Origin: Paenibacillus sinopodophylli
GTDB taxonomy: Bacteria > Bacillota > Bacilli > Paenibacillales > Paenibacillaceae
DNA: 64,000 nt
Assembly (NCBI RefSeq): GCF_005930355.1
Contig: NZ_VDBO01000006.1
Location: 124,001-188,000 of the forward strand
Direction: 5' to 3'
This document shows, one piece after another, positions 8,265-16,989 of the stretch; the stretch's first letter is position 1; each line of letters starts with the position of its first letter. The translations under genes were made by a program, and so were the position numbers. The notes under the pieces are model-generated. The model had not been told where the DNA came from. It saw nothing but the letters and a program-made list of their open reading frames with translations, and searched no databases.

Positions 8265-8852
8265 ATGAAGCATTTGATCATTTATTGCCATCCTAATCCA
8301 GACAGCTTTAATAATGCGATTGTCGAAGCGTTCATTGGATCCCTCAAAAACGAAGGGCATGAGGTAATTGTAAGGGATTTGTACGCCATGCGTTTTGATC
8401 CCGTGCTGAAAGCTAGTGATTTCGATGCTATGCGTCAAGGGAATACGCCAACAGACATTAAGACCGAGCAGGAGCATGTAAAGTGGGCAGACGCCTTTAC
8501 AATGGTATACCCCATCTGGTGGACAGGGCTTCCTGCACTCATCAAAGGCTATATTGACCGTGTATTTTCCTATGGCTTTGCTTACGCTTATGGGGAAAAC
8601 GGGAATATTGATAAGCTGCTTTCAGGCAAAAAGGGACTTATTATTAATACGCATGGTACGCCATCTGATATTTACAGCAAGACCGGTATGTACGAGGGGC
8701 TCAAAATTACTTCCGATACCGGCATTTATGAATTTTGCGGGATTAAGCCAGTAGGTCATATTTTCTTCGGCAGTGTACCTCAAATCGATGATGCCGCACG
8801 CAAGGCGATGCTTGAGGAAGTAAAGAGCAAGGCAGTAAGCTTGTTCGAGTAG
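8265..8852 (+). CDS. NAD(P)H:quinone oxidoreductase, flavodoxin-like fold
   Basis: The 195-residue protein matches the KefF/MdaB/NQO1 family. It has an N-terminal flavin phosphate loop (YCHPNPDSFNNAI), the conserved FMN/FAD contact PIWWTGLPALIKGYIDRV, and a second flavin segment at NTHGTP. Such enzymes reduce quinones by two electrons and protect against electrophiles. The ATG at 8265 follows GCGGAGG; that ribosome binding site sits in a small GGAG-GTGT-CTCC hairpin. The SDR gene ends 64 nt upstream, so the two oxidoreductases may share a transcript. Confidence 0.88.
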   Translation: MKHLIIYCHPNPDSFNNAIVEAFIGSLKNEGHEVIVRDLYAMRFDPVLKASDFDAMRQGNTPTDIKTEQEHVKWADAFTMVYPIWWTGLPALIKGYIDRVFSYGFAYAYGENGNIDKLLSGKKGLIINTHGTPSDIYSKTGMYEGLKITSDTGIYEFCGIKPVGHIFFGSVPQIDDAARKAMLEEVKSKAVSLFE

Positions 8853-8880
8853 CAGCATTAAGTTGATACGCATACGTAGA

Positions 8881-8925
8881 AAAGATGCTCCAAAAGGCGT
8901 TTATAGCCTTTTTGGAGCATCTTTT
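8881..8925. terminator. Bidirectional intrinsic terminator
   Basis: AAAGATGCTCCAAAAGGC pairs with GCCTTTTTGGAGCATCTTT across a 7-nt loop, with A and T tracts on both sides. It separates the converging quinone reductase and the small minus-strand gene. Confidence 0.9.
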
Positions 8926-8937
8926 GCTTGGGCAATT

Positions 8938-9288
8938 TTACCGCTCATATCCGGGGGAATTATAATCGGTGTCCTGGAGTTTAGACAAAATGTTCATCTG
9001 ACGAATATGGGTTCTCGTTTCATCGGTCCCGAGCTCATAAATGGTGTGATACACCTTGATTAGATCTTCGTTGAACTTATCGGTAGCTTTATCATGATCG
9101 GCTGATTTATAAGGAATCGGTGCGCGGAATTGAGTCAATTCGTCATCGCGTCTGAGTTGGTCGAGCTGCAGCCCTAGCTCGTTGATTTCATCAGTCGTAC
9201 CCACAACGGTTAATTGATCATTAATAGAGGGTTCAGGCTCGACTCGTTTTCCCGAAATGGATACGTAATACAGCTTCTTCTGTATCAT
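8938..9288 (-). CDS. Conserved-looking 116-residue protein of unknown function
   Basis: I do not recognise this protein. It opens with MIQKKLYYVSISGKRVEPEP, which has a small beta-sheet look, followed by a mostly helical acidic middle (TTDEINELGLQLDQLRRDD) and a helical C-terminus ending NSPGYER. There are no cysteines, membrane segments or signal peptide, so it is probably a soluble cytoplasmic protein. The ATG at 9288 has AAAGGGGAG 8 nt upstream; a GTG three codons earlier is too close to that site. It is a single gene ending at a bidirectional terminator. Confidence 0.7.
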   Translation of the reverse strand: MIQKKLYYVSISGKRVEPEPSINDQLTVVGTTDEINELGLQLDQLRRDDELTQFRAPIPYKSADHDKATDKFNEDLIKVYHTIYELGTDETRTHIRQMNILSKLQDTDYNSPGYER

Positions 9289-9428
9289 AAGCTTCACTCC
9301 CCTTTATCTGTGTTATTAAGTTATAAAACAAATAACAAAGGTATGAAACAATGAGTTAGAGGGCTAATTTTTCGCAAAAAAGGAGAGAATGGAAATGAAG
9401 GACATTTCGCTGGATAGGAATGATCATA

Positions 9429-9689
9429 ATGATGAATATTCATTGGCGGCTTGCAGAACTGTGGCTGCTGCAGCAAAGTCGGGGCTTGAATGAACAGGAA
9501 CAATCGGAAATGAGCTCCTGCCTTAAGCTTAATGCCAAGTATGCGCAACGTCTTGCGGAGCAATATAACTTTGGCTATATGGCCAATGTGACAGGAGATG
9601 AGGCGTGGCTGCTTGAGGTTTCTACGGAGATCGATAAGATGGAGAGATTCTACGAAAGCAAGAGGCCTGCTTTTTTTGAGAAGCATTAG
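9429..9689 (+). CDS. Small conserved protein, DUF7667-like
   Basis: This protein of about 86 residues (MNIHWRLAELWLLQQSRGL...) resembles a family of short helical proteins known from Paenibacillus and related genera, provisionally DUF7667; that name is from memory. It has no membrane segment or cysteine pair. Three ATG codons lie close together; 9429 or 9432 is favoured because AGGA at 9415-9418 is then at usable spacing, whereas the ATG at 9420 touches it. The function is unknown. 9690-9880 holds no gene, only a TATAAT at 9809-9814 that may be the -10 box of the next gene. Confidence 0.65.
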   Translation: MMNIHWRLAELWLLQQSRGLNEQEQSEMSSCLKLNAKYAQRLAEQYNFGYMANVTGDEAWLLEVSTEIDKMERFYESKRPAFFEKH

Positions 9690-9880
9690 CATAGGCTCTG
9701 TGTACACAAGCGTTATCTGATCAGAACATTGTTTTTGCTGCGGCAAGCAATCTCAAAACCTAGCAATCCTTAACAAATAACAGACTATAAAAAAGGTTAA
9801 ATTAACGTTATAATCAAAACGAATCATTTGGATTCGGATTCAGACCAAAGTTTGCTAATCTAACGATGAGGTGATAGGAA

Positions 9881-10300
9881 ATGGCTTTAAAGTCCAGCAA
9901 CATATTTGTGAATTTACCGGTTAAAGATTTGAACAAATCAGTGGAATTTTTTACGAAAATCGGTTTTGAATTCAACCCTCAATTTACGGATGAGAACGCA
10001 ACCTGTATGATTATTGGCGACAATATTTTTGTGATGCTGCTCGTTGAAGACTATTTCAAATCATTTATTGATAAAGATATTGCGGATGCTGCAAAAACGA
10101 CCGAGGTAATCGTTGCCTTATCGGCAGATTGTAGAGAGCAAGTAGATGAGATCGTGAACCGGGCGCTGGCAGCGGATGCGAAGCCGTACAGAGATCCTGT
10201 AGATCATGGGTTTATGTACAGCTGGAGCTTCCAGGATCTCGATAACCACCTGTGGGAGTTCGCGTTCATGGAGCCAAGCGCACTAGAGCAAGGCGAATAG
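9881..10300 (+). CDS. VOC-family (glyoxalase/bleomycin-resistance-like) protein
   Basis: The 139-residue protein shows the VOC layout of paired beta-alpha-beta-beta-beta units: FVNLPVKDLNKSVEFFTKIG at the start and WSFQDLDNHLWEFAFM at the end. The last motif carries the usual Asp-x-x-Asn/Gly-His-xx-Glu pattern that supplies metal ligands in active members. This subgroup is often annotated as a putative glyoxalase of unknown substrate. The ATG has a GAGGTGATAGGA ribosome binding site. Confidence 0.85.
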   Translation: MALKSSNIFVNLPVKDLNKSVEFFTKIGFEFNPQFTDENATCMIIGDNIFVMLLVEDYFKSFIDKDIADAAKTTEVIVALSADCREQVDEIVNRALAADAKPYRDPVDHGFMYSWSFQDLDNHLWEFAFMEPSALEQGE

Positions 10301-10313
10301 TTGGAATGAGAAG

Positions 10314-10347
10314 CGGCTGGCGCGATTGCGTCAGCCGTTTTTATTTT
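10314..10347 (+). terminator. Intrinsic terminator after the VOC gene
   Basis: CGGCTG-g-CGC pairs with GCG-t-CAGCCG, followed by TTTTTATTTT. Confidence 0.85.
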
Positions 10348-10501
10348 GCAATGCTAGGTGTTGAATTACTGCTTTAATATTACATCTTCGGTTATCTCCA
10401 TAGTTCCGGTGTCCTATTCGTGCTTAATGAAAGTTATGATAGCATAGAATCATGATGGTTAAATATGGAATGATTAAGGACGCTATGAAAGGAGTACTCA
10501 G

Positions 10502-12325
10502 ATGCTCTCTCACACAGATACAAAGACGCAGGTATCACTCCCTGGGCAAACTGGGTCAAAATTGGCGAATACAGCACGGACCGCATCAGGCGGTGGGACG
10601 TTTGACCAGCACAGCTTAGGAGCCAAAGGAAACAGTCTGTCTTCTGCTAGGGCTATAGGCATGCAGAAGTTAATTGGAAACAAAGCAGTAGCGCAGATGT
10701 TGAAAAGCAGTTCGCAATCGTCTCAACCAAGCGAATTGACTGAGGATATACAAACGGATCAAGCTGAACTCATACCGTTGCAGCGCAGGGCGATTATACC
10801 GGGCGTATACGACAGCTACGATAGCAATAAAGCACGCGAGTCGACCAAGTCGATGTTCTTTGCATCGAACCAGGAGGATCTTATCATCCAATGGGTAGGT
10901 GCGTCCAAACCGCATATCGGTACGATCAAAAGCTTTCTAGGCAATGAGATGGTTAAAGAAAAGGCCGAGACTGGACTGGTTTCAATGACAGAGAAGCTAG
11001 GCAAACTGACCGAAGCCAAAAATGCTGCGGTGCTTGCAATGAATTTGTTGATCGAAGACTATAAGAAAACGGCGAAGAAGCCAGTAGTAAGCAGAGCTAA
11101 GGGTGGCAGTATTCAGGATCGATTGAGGGCACAGGTCGAGCAGAACACATTAATGGACGCGCCTGTCCAATCAGCCATTAAGGACAACGTAGCAAAGGTA
11201 CAGGCTGAATATGATAAAGCACGTGTGCTCCAGCATGAAATTCATACGTTCACAACAGGGTTGCAGAAGGAAGCAAGTGACAACAAGAAAGGGAAGTTAA
11301 GCTACGAGAAGATGACCGACGCGCATGGCAAAGCGGCAGGTGAGAATGGATTGTTCGCAATGGCCTCAGAGCTAGGAATCGAAGTTCCGGATTCCATCCA
11401 TGCGTTAGCAACGGAAGCAAACGAGAAGGCGGCGGGCAAGCTGTGGATTGAAGCAGGAGAACGAGCTGCTAACGGCTCCTTACAGCTTGAGTCGCTCCGA
11501 GGCAAAGTAACAACTGCTGCGGCGAGTAAAAAGAAATTCGAGGAGCTGTCCGCCGACTTCACGCTATGTAAACAAGTAAAGCAAGAGTTTGATAGACTAA
11601 AAATAAAAGACGGCGGGGATCTGAAGCTGATGAACGATACCCGTCTCGAAGCGAACGCAGCAGCAAGGAACAAGGAATGGACCGAAGCAAAGAATAAAGC
11701 ACAGATGACGATGCAAATCGCCAATAAATTAAATAGCCTGGCTGATCAATTTCGAGAATACTCAGAAGGTGCCAAGCCGAAGCTGCTGCCAGGAACTCTT
11801 GATACTATTTTCAAGAAGCTGGGCAAGCTCCCTGATTATACAAATGTTGATGCACTGAGCTATATGCAAGATATTTATGAGCAGCAATGTGCGGTTAAAC
11901 GGGAAAACTGGCTTACTTATCTGGGTATTGCTGGAGGGAACATCGTAGGCAGCAGCACCGATCATTATACTACATTCAATGATTCATTGCCGGCTAATGC
12001 CACATTTTCAGTTTTTGGAGCTACCAAAGCAGCATTATGTGACGAGATGTTCGGCATTGGTAATGAGATGAAACGGCTGCATTCGACGCGAGTCGTCGGA
12101 GCTACTCGTTATCATCGATATTGGCAGAGGGTAGGGCAAGGAGAGATCTATTCGAACAATGTTACAGACTTCGATCTAGCAAATACGAATGCTGCAGCAT
12201 TCGGAGCTCTCAATGTACGCTACAACGAAATGCACGTGCATATGATGAGGAAGGTACAAGAAGCGATCGAGCTGCATGGTCGAATCGGCACGAATGATAG
12301 AGCGCAACAGTTGGTATTCCCGTAA
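10502..12325 (+). CDS. 607-residue protein with an eCIS-cargo/DUF4157-like N-terminal leader; function unknown
   Basis: The first 50 residues are polar and low in complexity. Residues 53-67 read GMQKLIGNKAVAQML and a basic LQRR follows at 93-96. This LQ..(x)GN.AV...L...LQR pattern is the leader typical of DUF4157-type and other putative cargo proteins of extracellular contractile injection systems. Residues 100-430 are largely helical, rich in Lys, Glu and Ala, and likely coiled coil. The last 150 residues form a more globular region with GNIVGSSTDHYTTF, TRYHRYWQRVGQGEIYS and a His-rich MHVHMM segment. No signal peptide or membrane segment is present. The ATG follows GAAAGGAG. No injection-system sheath, tube or baseplate gene is present within the window, so the link is by leader similarity only. 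The enzymatic role of the C-terminus is not recognisable. Confidence 0.6.
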   Translation: MLSHTDTKTQVSLPGQTGSKLANTARTASGGGTFDQHSLGAKGNSLSSARAIGMQKLIGNKAVAQMLKSSSQSSQPSELTEDIQTDQAELIPLQRRAIIPGVYDSYDSNKARESTKSMFFASNQEDLIIQWVGASKPHIGTIKSFLGNEMVKEKAETGLVSMTEKLGKLTEAKNAAVLAMNLLIEDYKKTAKKPVVSRAKGGSIQDRLRAQVEQNTLMDAPVQSAIKDNVAKVQAEYDKARVLQHEIHTFTTGLQKEASDNKKGKLSYEKMTDAHGKAAGENGLFAMASELGIEVPDSIHALATEANEKAAGKLWIEAGERAANGSLQLESLRGKVTTAAASKKKFEELSADFTLCKQVKQEFDRLKIKDGGDLKLMNDTRLEANAAARNKEWTEAKNKAQMTMQIANKLNSLADQFREYSEGAKPKLLPGTLDTIFKKLGKLPDYTNVDALSYMQDIYEQQCAVKRENWLTYLGIAGGNIVGSSTDHYTTFNDSLPANATFSVFGATKAALCDEMFGIGNEMKRLHSTRVVGATRYHRYWQRVGQGEIYSNNVTDFDLANTNAAAFGALNVRYNEMHVHMMRKVQEAIELHGRIGTNDRAQQLVFP

Positions 12326-12354
12326 GTCATATTGCATTATCATTCCTATTCCTG

Positions 12355-13422
12355 TCAGCTATGCTTGGCGACCAGCTCCCATAACAGCTCGCGCCTGCTG
12401 TTTACGCCCATTTTAGTGAAAATGGATTTGAGATGATCTTGGACGGTATATGCCGATATATGAAGAGAAAAAGCGATTTCTTTGGTGGAAAAGCCTTTGA
12501 TAATACGCTCAATTACTTCAATTTCTCGTGCAGATAGGCTATACGCCTGAGCGATTAGCGGGAGAACATCTGCTGGCTTAGCTTGTTCAATCGTAACGCC
12601 AAGCTTAACAAGGCGAGAGGCTCCTTCTAGTTTGAACGCTTTGATGGCAAGATATGAGCCATCCGGCATTAGGATGCATACTTTCGCTTCGCTGCTGCTA
12701 TCAGCAGTCTGTCCCAATGCGCGTGAACCAACCGCCCTCAGTGGTCTGGGCAGTATGCTTGATCCAATTCCCTCCATCGTCCTCAGTTCATTCAGCCAGA
12801 GGCTGGAGGCAGCGTTGGAGCTTTCCAGCTCGAGGTGATCTGTGAGTATAAGCATCCCTGCGTCCTGCTCTTCCGCTCTCCGATTAGATGCAGCAGGCTT
12901 TAAGGCTGCGGTTTTAATTGACTTCGCCAAGAGTGGCGCAATCGAAGCTATAAATAAACACTCCTCTTCACGAAAAAGCGGATCGCCTATCCGTCGGAAT
13001 AGTGTTAAATATCCCCAGCATGCTCCGTCATGAATGAAAACAGCACGCAGCTCATCGCCGAAGCCAGCTGGTGCAAGCACCTCGCGATATCTTCCGCTGA
13101 GTAGAAGCTGCCCATCTGTAGCAGCATATAGGCTTCCAACTGGCAAGGGGGCATGAATTAAGCGCTCATAGCTGTTAAAGTCCTCGTGTCCGTGTCCATA
13201 TTCATACTCAAACAATCTGTGATGGATAGCTTCAATAGCATCATCTGTGGACGAGCCGGTCGACAGAAGCGTGATGGGATCAACGGAGGTGCAGCAAGCA
13301 GCCGCGAAAGGGACGGCCTCCCGAATGAAGGGCATAATGGCTTCTCGATAATGCCGCGCTGACTGCGAATGATGCACAAGTGTATCCAAGTTGCGTTTGA
13401 AAGCTTCGATATGATCTGTCAT
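12355..13422 (-). CDS. LuxR-family transcriptional regulator with a GAF-like N-terminal region
   Basis: The protein has 355 residues. The C-terminal 65 residues form a LuxR/NarL helix-turn-helix (LSAREIEVIERIIKGFSTKE, then ISAYTVQDHLKSIFTKMGV). The N-terminal 180 residues include a domain with GAF-like features (GDELRAVFIHDGACWGYLTL), so a small ligand is probably sensed there. No phosphoacceptor domain is visible. It is transcribed away from the methyltransferase/dehydrogenase pair, with a perfect operator-like palindrome between them, so it probably regulates that pair and itself. The ATG has AGGGG about 9 nt upstream. Confidence 0.85.
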   Translation of the reverse strand: MTDHIEAFKRNLDTLVHHSQSARHYREAIMPFIREAVPFAAACCTSVDPITLLSTGSSTDDAIEAIHHRLFEYEYGHGHEDFNSYERLIHAPLPVGSLYAATDGQLLLSGRYREVLAPAGFGDELRAVFIHDGACWGYLTLFRRIGDPLFREEECLFIASIAPLLAKSIKTAALKPAASNRRAEEQDAGMLILTDHLELESSNAASSLWLNELRTMEGIGSSILPRPLRAVGSRALGQTADSSSEAKVCILMPDGSYLAIKAFKLEGASRLVKLGVTIEQAKPADVLPLIAQAYSLSAREIEVIERIIKGFSTKEIAFSLHISAYTVQDHLKSIFTKMGVNSRRELLWELVAKHS

Positions 13423-13442
13423 GACTTAGGCCCCTATTCAAA

Positions 13443-13460
13443 ATCCCACATTTGTGGGAT
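13443..13460. promoter_or_regulatory. Perfect palindromic operator-like site upstream of the luxR gene
   Basis: ATCCCACA-TT-TGTGGGAT is an 18-bp perfect inverted repeat 20 bp upstream of the regulator start, in the divergent region with the methyltransferase gene. No T tract follows it, so an operator is likelier than a terminator. Confidence 0.5.
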
Positions 13461-13576
13461 AGCGATCACTTTGTATCTCATCAATAATGAGAAGTACATC
13501 CTCATCCTCTCATCCTAACATTTTATCAAAAAGGAGAGGGGGATGAACAGAGGAACGCGAATAGGAGAGAACGACT

Positions 13577-14305
13577 ATGAAACAATCTGACACATCGATG
13601 GACTGGAATCATGCCCATGCGGGAAATTATGAACATACAATTGCTTTGAAAATTCCAGGCTATCATTTGCTTTACGATATGATGGATCGCTTGCTTACAG
13701 CGCAGCTTAGCCAGAATGGCGAGGAGGCGGCTCACATTCTTGTTGTAGGCGCAGGCGGCGGTCAGGAGTTGTCGACGCTCGGCACTCACCACAAGCATTG
13801 GAGCTTTACGGGCGTTGATCCCTCTGCACCGATGGTGCTTGCAGCACGCGAGCGTGCGGAGCAGGCAGGACTGCTTGATCGGGTTGCACTCGTTCATGGA
13901 GAGATAGACCGTTTGGTCCCAGCTTCACGATATTCAGCTGCAACCTGCTTACTGGTGCTGCATTTTGTTAAGGGCAGGGAGCAGAAGCTAAAGCTGTTGC
14001 AAAGCATAGCTGAGCGGCTCGATACGGGGTCGCCACTCTTTATAGCGGCGATTAATGGCAAGCTGGGGACAGAAGCGTTCTCTATTCAGTTGCTGGCTTG
14101 GAAGAGCCATATGCTTGATAACGGTATTTCCTTACCGGATTGGGAGAAGTTCGTGAGCTCGCTTGGAGCCGAGTCAGATCCAATACCAGCAGCCGATCTT
14201 GAAGCGATGCTGGAGGAAGCGGGATTTGAACAAGTAACCCGTTTTTTCGGCACCTATTTAATTGATGGCATGTTCGCAGTGAAAAGAGGCAGGGCATTGT
14301 TATGA
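13577..14305 (+). CDS. Class I SAM-dependent methyltransferase
   Basis: The 242-residue protein has the Rossmann-type SAM motif I HILVVGAGGGQE (residues about 55-66), an acidic motif II at the end of strand two (FTGVDPSAPMV) and a motif near ATCLLVLHFV. These fit a small-molecule methyltransferase of the Methyltransf_25/11 type. The substrate is unknown. The ATG follows TAGGAGAG. The next gene overlaps its stop by four bases, so the two are co-translated and probably act in one pathway. Confidence 0.88.
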   Translation: MKQSDTSMDWNHAHAGNYEHTIALKIPGYHLLYDMMDRLLTAQLSQNGEEAAHILVVGAGGGQELSTLGTHHKHWSFTGVDPSAPMVLAARERAEQAGLLDRVALVHGEIDRLVPASRYSAATCLLVLHFVKGREQKLKLLQSIAERLDTGSPLFIAAINGKLGTEAFSIQLLAWKSHMLDNGISLPDWEKFVSSLGAESDPIPAADLEAMLEEAGFEQVTRFFGTYLIDGMFAVKRGRALL

Positions 14306-15420
14306 AAACAGATATTATTGTCGTAGGCGGCTATGGGCATGTAGGAGGTCAGATTTGCAAGCTGCTAGCGGACTCATATCCGGGACACATCTATGCAGCG
14401 GGTCGAAATATAGAGCGGGCAGAGCTGTTTTGCCGAGCTGTCGGAGGACGAGTAAAGCCTCTTCGCCTAGACGTAGGAAAACCTATTCCGAAGCAGCTGC
14501 TTGAACGAGCTAAGGTCGTCATTATGTGCTTGGACCAAACAGCAACAGATTTTGCAATGGCTTGCTTGAAGGAAGGCATAGCATATATTGATGTTTCTGC
14601 AAATGGCCTTTTTTTTGAAGCGATGGAACAATTGAAGAAGCAAGATGTGACTCTAAAAGGGACTGCTCTGCTTAGTGTAGGTCTTGCGCCAGGACTTACA
14701 AACCTGCTGTCCTTGAAGGCAGTTCAAGCACTGGATACAGCAGAGCGCATTGAGATAGGCATTATGCTGGGACTAGGAGATGCACATGGAAAGGCTGCAA
14801 TCGAATGGACGGTAGACAGTCTTACTCAATCCTTTTCTATAACCGAGCATCACAGATTAAGAAAGGTCAGCAGCTTTGATGAAGGGAAAAAGGCCGATTT
14901 CGGCGGGAGCTGGGGGAATAGAACCGCTTATCGGTTCCCATTCTCTGATCAGCAGACGCTTCCTACGACGTTAGGTGTACCAAGCATTTCGACCAGACTT
15001 TGTTTTGACTCGCGATTCGTGACGAAAACGATTGCGGTGCTCCAGAGATTGGGCTTCATGCGCTTATTGCGAATAGGCTGGATAAGAGAGCTGGCTATCC
15101 AATCATTCGGAAAGCTCCGTATAGGCTCGGAAGGTTACGCTGTGAAAATTGCCGGATATGGCAAACAGGGAGAAATGGATACAATCGTCGAATTTGGCCT
15201 GCAAGGAGAGAAGGAGGCAGATATAACAGCAGGCGTTGCCGCCGCTGCCGCAATGGCCATGTATGAAAGCGAACTGCCGAAGGGAATCTTCCATGTGGAG
15301 CAATTGTTTGAGCTGAATCTGCATGAGCAAGGCATAGCCCTTCGTTTAAAAGGGAACGAAGACGCATGGGATGTATCGACAGTCAATCCGATTCAAAGCT
15401 GGTCACGTACACGGACCTAG
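14302..15420 (+). CDS. Saccharopine-dehydrogenase-like NAD(P)-binding oxidoreductase
   Basis: The 372-residue protein begins with a dinucleotide-binding Rossmann fold (IIVVGGYGHVGGQICKLL) and has the domain arrangement of saccharopine dehydrogenase/homospermidine-synthase-like reductases, including YIDVSANGLFFEAM and a Gly-Leu-Ala-Pro-Gly turn (SVGLAPGLTNL). It starts inside the methyltransferase stop (ATGA). Family members act on amino-acid-derived imines or lipids, so the actual reaction is open. Together with the methyltransferase it forms a two-gene unit controlled by the divergent LuxR protein; that control is inferred. Confidence 0.8.
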   Translation: MKTDIIVVGGYGHVGGQICKLLADSYPGHIYAAGRNIERAELFCRAVGGRVKPLRLDVGKPIPKQLLERAKVVIMCLDQTATDFAMACLKEGIAYIDVSANGLFFEAMEQLKKQDVTLKGTALLSVGLAPGLTNLLSLKAVQALDTAERIEIGIMLGLGDAHGKAAIEWTVDSLTQSFSITEHHRLRKVSSFDEGKKADFGGSWGNRTAYRFPFSDQQTLPTTLGVPSISTRLCFDSRFVTKTIAVLQRLGFMRLLRIGWIRELAIQSFGKLRIGSEGYAVKIAGYGKQGEMDTIVEFGLQGEKEADITAGVAAAAAMAMYESELPKGIFHVEQLFELNLHEQGIALRLKGNEDAWDVSTVNPIQSWSRTRT

Positions 15421-15486
15421 ATGTACTATCCATTCTATTGATATAAACAATGTGATATTTATATATAACCAATTCAGCAGGCAATG

Positions 15487-15578
15487 AAAGAGCAATTGTA
15501 CTTGAACAATAACCATAAAGACGGACTCTCATTATGAAATGTCTTTTTTTGGTTTTGTTCAAAGCATTGCTCTTTTTT
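15487..15578 (+). terminator. Very long imperfect hairpin with T tract after the dehydrogenase gene
   Basis: AAAGAGCAAT, CTTGAACAA, AACCA and AAAGAC on the left arm pair in order with GTCTTT, TGGTT, TTGTTCAAAG and ATTGCTCTTT on the right, with small bulges and a loop near 15532. TTTTTTAT follows. It is about 90 nt, far longer than an ordinary terminator. The remainder of 15421-15805 shows no gene. Confidence 0.65.
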
Positions 15579-15805
15579 ATATGGGCTGATGACTTTCTAT
15601 ATCGAAAATAAGAAACATTAACAATGAAAAATTCTATTTTTAATATTCGATTGAGCTTATATGATTATTTTTAACATTGGATATGAGGAGAAAGTGCGGA
15701 CGAGTTAACTAGGATGAATGCTGAAGCGTATGTTAGTAGAAAAGCTTATACAATCGACGCGGAAGGTTGAAAAGTCTAGAGCTGCACAGCGAGGAGATTA
15801 CATCT

Positions 15806-16600
15806 ATGAAACCAATCATACAGCTGCTTTATTTTGGCTATCATCAAGCGATGAGTTGCATATTTCCAGTTGCAATTTTTGGGACTTTAGCACTTTCCAG
15901 TATAATAGAGATACCGTTCGTTCACCGTTATGATACCATTCTTCTCCTATTGCTTGCCGTACAATACCTCATGTTCAGAAGTGGATTAGAGACTCTCGAT
16001 GAAATTAAAGTTATCTGTGTCTTTCATCTTATAGGATTGTTTCTGGAAATGTATAAAGTGAAAATGGGATCATGGTCATATCCTGAGCCCGGGCTTACCA
16101 AAATACTTGGAGTTCCGCTGTACAGTGGATTTATGTATGCTAGTGTTGCAAGCTTTATGTGTCAAATATGGCGTAGACTGAGGATGGTTATGACGGGCTG
16201 GCCAGGGCTTGCTTCAGCAGGATTATTAGGTGGAGCCATCTATCTGAACTTTTTCACTCATCATTTCATTCCTGATTTTCGTTGGATGCTGACAGGTCTA
16301 GTACTCGTTGTCTTTTGGAAAACTTGGATCGTATATCGGGTACGTACTATTACTTATCGAATGCCTTTGACGCTTGCTTTTGTTTTAGTTGGTTTTTTCA
16401 TTTGGCTGGCCGAAAATATTGCTACATTCTTTAATGCTTGGAAATATCCTGACCAGCATCAATCCTGGCAGCTGGTGAGTTTCAGTAAGATCAGCTCTTG
16501 GTTCCTTCTGGTTATTATTAGCGTCATTATTGTTGCCCAGCTGAAGCATGTCAAAGCAAACCGGAACACGATTGAAGCAAACCATCTCCGTGATGAATAA
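15806..16600 (+). CDS. DUF817-family integral membrane protein
   Basis: The protein has about 264 residues and seven or eight hydrophobic helices. It contains segments characteristic of the DUF817 family, such as GLFLEMYKVKMGSWSYPEPG, with a GVPLYSGFMYASVASFMCQ segment and a later NAWKYPDQHQSW. The conserved Glu, Lys, Tyr and His residues inside predicted helices hint at a transport or small-molecule role, but no function has been assigned to the family. The ATG at 15806 has GAGGAG 9 nt upstream; the open frame before it lacks a ribosome binding site. Confidence 0.8.
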   Translation: MKPIIQLLYFGYHQAMSCIFPVAIFGTLALSSIIEIPFVHRYDTILLLLLAVQYLMFRSGLETLDEIKVICVFHLIGLFLEMYKVKMGSWSYPEPGLTKILGVPLYSGFMYASVASFMCQIWRRLRMVMTGWPGLASAGLLGGAIYLNFFTHHFIPDFRWMLTGLVLVVFWKTWIVYRVRTITYRMPLTLAFVLVGFFIWLAENIATFFNAWKYPDQHQSWQLVSFSKISSWFLLVIISVIIVAQLKHVKANRNTIEANHLRDE

Positions 16601-16676
16601 GGGGCTCCACCCCCTGAAATCGACAAAGTTCGACGAATCCTTATATAAACAATCATATAAGGAGTGAATCCCGAAG

Positions 16677-16976
16677 GTGAATAATTATAAGCGCTTCATT
16701 CAGAATCAATTTGAAAAAGCGAAATCTACCATGACAGAATTCATCTCTTCAAGAAGCGAAGAACAGGTAAATAACACGTTAGAACTCAATTCGCAGCATT
16801 ATGCGGAGCTAAAGTCAATCGCCGATATACAGCAAACCACAGTGCAAGCAATCGTTAATGGAATGATTGTTCAATATCTGGCAAGCAGGCCAAGCGAATT
16901 GGTCACTATTTCAGTGGATCAAAAAGAAGATAACCCGATTCTTTATTTGGATGGTATTTGCAAACTCGTGGATTAA
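16677..16976 (+). CDS. Ribbon-helix-helix-like protein, putative antitoxin
   Basis: The 99-residue protein has a central segment at about 33-69 (NTLELNSQHYAELKSIADIQ then a helix ending NGMIVQYLAS). The pattern is one strand, two helices and an alternating LEL start, as in ribbon-helix-helix DNA-binding antitoxins. The first 30 residues are basic and helical; the last 30 could form the toxin-binding tail. It starts with GTG; the AAGGAG is 12 nt upstream, which is long. It lies 13 bp upstream of a PIN-domain gene whose ribosome binding site overlaps its stop. Antitoxin is an inference from fold plus order. Confidence 0.6.
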   Translation: MNNYKRFIQNQFEKAKSTMTEFISSRSEEQVNNTLELNSQHYAELKSIADIQQTTVQAIVNGMIVQYLASRPSELVTISVDQKEDNPILYLDGICKLVD

Positions 16977-16989
16977 GGAGTACATACAT

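Noticed and set aside
10502..12325. A complete contractile injection locus around the 607-residue protein
   Set aside because: Flanking genes are a VOC protein and a LuxR regulator; no sheath, tube, baseplate or AAA+ gene is present in the window.
15718..15933. A plus-strand frame overlapping the start of the DUF817 gene
   Set aside because: It has no ribosome binding site and overlaps the well-supported start at 15806.
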